Source: Flavobacteriales bacterium
Lineage (GTDB): Bacteria > Bacteroidota > Bacteroidia > Flavobacteriales > UBA1820
Assembly (NCBI GenBank): GCA_003150615.1
Contig: QALN01000006.1
Span: 124,001 to 188,000 of the forward strand
Length of the DNA stretch: 64,000 bases
Direction of reading: 5' to 3'
Part shown: positions 63,070 to 64,000 of the stretch, piece after piece
How the letters are laid out: each line of letters begins with the position of its first letter
Position numbering within the stretch: the first letter of the stretch is position 1
Notes under the pieces: generated by a model
The model's input: the letters and a program-made list of their open reading frames with translations, nothing else
What the model was told of the DNA's origin: nothing
The model's database searches: none
Translations under genes and position numbers: made by a program

Positions 63070-63864
63070 TTAATTTAGCAGCGCCCATGATATGGCTATT
63101 GCGCCTACTATTATGCAATAGTACGCGAACCATTTAAGCTGTGCCTTGCGCACCAGTTTTATCATCCATTTGCAGGCAGCTATGCCCACTACGAAAGCGG
63201 TTGCCGCACCGGCTATGACAGGCCCCCAGTCGGTCGAGGCTATTTGTTCCCCGCCTTCCATTACGTCTTTTAATATTTGTCCGAATATCAGCGGCAGGAC
63301 CATAAGGAATGAGAATCGCGCGGCCTCAGAACGGTCCACTCCTAACAATACCGATGTAGAGATGGTGGCTCCGGAGCGGGATATGCCTGGAATAATGGCG
63401 ATTGCCTGAGATATGCCTATTATTATTGAATCTTTCATTGTCACAGGGTGTTCCGTATTCTTGGCTTTGTCGGCCAGCAGCAACAGCGCTGCTGTTGCTA
63501 TCAGCATGGATCCTACCAACAGCACGTTGCCGCTGAACAGGAAGTCTATGTATTCGGTGAAGAAAAGGCCTACGATCCCGGCAGGTATCATGGATAAGGC
63601 TATCATGGCCAGGTATTTGGTCTGATCTTTCCATTTGAACTCAAAGAGGCCTTTCAAAAGGTCCCATATCACTTTGCGGAATACTACTACCGTGGCAAGG
63701 GCTGTGCCTACGTGAAGGTATATTGTGAGCATCAGCCCGGCGTCGCCTTCCAGATCCACGCCCAGCATTACTTTGGCCAGTTCAAGGTGTCCGCTCGACG
63801 ATACCGGTAAAAATTCCGACAACCCTTGTACGATGCCGAGGATTATCGCTTGAAGAATGTCCAT
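63070..63864 (-). CDS. uppP: Undecaprenyl-diphosphatase
   Basis: A 264-aa membrane enzyme (BacA/UppP) that recycles undecaprenyl pyrophosphate for cell-wall and glycan synthesis. The motifs GLSEFLPVSSSGHLEL (Glu17, Ser-rich) and IPGISRSGATIS (with the Arg) are the two conserved active-site stretches. About eight membrane helices. It follows a DUF3098 gene on the same strand with a 13-bp gap, the usual Bacteroidota order. Confidence 0.96.
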   Translation of the reverse strand: MDILQAIILGIVQGLSEFLPVSSSGHLELAKVMLGVDLEGDAGLMLTIYLHVGTALATVVVFRKVIWDLLKGLFEFKWKDQTKYLAMIALSMIPAGIVGLFFTEYIDFLFSGNVLLVGSMLIATAALLLLADKAKNTEHPVTMKDSIIIGISQAIAIIPGISRSGATISTSVLLGVDRSEAARFSFLMVLPLIFGQILKDVMEGGEQIASTDWGPVIAGAATAFVVGIAACKWMIKLVRKAQLKWFAYYCIIVGAIAISWALLN

Positions 63865-63877
63865 GGATATTTAAGTC

Positions 63878-64000
63878 TTATTCGTTGTCTTTTTCTTTGC
63901 TCTTTTTTTTCGGGGAATAGAATATTGCAATCACTTCTATCACGAAGCCCAGTATAACTATCAGCGGCGCCCAGAAAATGCGCCTTTGCGAAAATATTTC
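63878..64000 (-). CDS. DUF3098 family membrane protein, C-terminal part
   Basis: Forty residues before the stop at 63878: a membrane helix (FWAPLIVILGFVIEVIAIFY) and a basic tail (SPKKKSKEKDNE). The rest lies outside the window. DUF3098 proteins commonly sit between ftsX and uppP in Bacteroidota. Confidence 0.7.
   Translation of the reverse strand, partial: EIFSQRRIFWAPLIVILGFVIEVIAIFYSPKKKSKEKDNE

Overview
The window reads as chromosomal DNA of a Gram-negative Bacteroidota, most likely a gut-type member of the order Bacteroidales. The reasons are a SusC/SusD pair, promoters of the Bacteroidota type (-7 box TAnnTTTG, no clear Shine-Dalgarno sequences), a long PurF with a short propeptide, the DUF3098-uppP gene pair, and lipoprotein signals ending in a Cys. 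The family cannot be fixed from sequence reading alone.

Host region, left (1-30.9 kb). A divergent peptidoglycan-salvage locus opens the window: a GH3/serine-hydrolase fusion on the minus strand, and on the plus strand a BadF-type amino-sugar kinase, murQ, a secreted GH10-like hydrolase, an AmpG/MurT-like transporter, anmK and a FAD/Fe-S D-lactate dehydrogenase. MurQ releases D-lactate from MurNAc-6-P, so the last gene plausibly closes the pathway. A rod-shaped RNA candidate (12.54-12.66 kb) and a small membrane protein follow. Then comes a minus-strand operon of a DUF5009/NagX-like acyltransferase, a NodB deacetylase and a GH9 lipoprotein. A lone LytTR regulator precedes a metallophosphoesterase-beta-propeller gene, susC and susD. 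The last host block on this side makes a CDP-alditol type surface glycan (IspD/TarI-like transferase, SDR epimerase, CDP-glycerol phosphotransferase) with a convergent GT4 glycosyltransferase.

Integrated element (30.94-50.36 kb, about 19.4 kb). A 14-bp direct repeat, whose right copy is the 3' end of an intact tRNA-Leu(CAA) gene, bounds it. It carries a tyrosine integrase, an excisionase-like HTH protein, an SF3 (P4/D5-type) helicase and a separate zinc-finger/TOPRIM primase. It then carries a single 1319-aa phage tail tape-measure protein with two small companions, and three or four divergent repressor/small-gene modules with distinct operators. A lineage-specific AT-rich secreted protein lies near the right end. 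No terminase, portal, capsid, relaxase or type IV secretion gene is visible. It is best read as a replication-competent phage-satellite-like island. It holds unusual repeats: a 188-bp perfect inverted repeat 11.4 kb apart with iteron-like motifs, seven hairpin repeats with covarying stems, and two arrays of an ACACTATAAAAAAG motif.

Host region, right (50.4-64 kb). This holds tRNA-Leu, an acidic-tailed small protein, corA, purF, an OppC-like ABC permease, a tail-specific protease, rpsO, an outer-membrane barrel, an ABC-F ATPase, two DUF4097-type surface proteins, uppP and the end of a DUF3098 gene. Perfect palindromes of 64 and 38 bp lie downstream of purF and corA.
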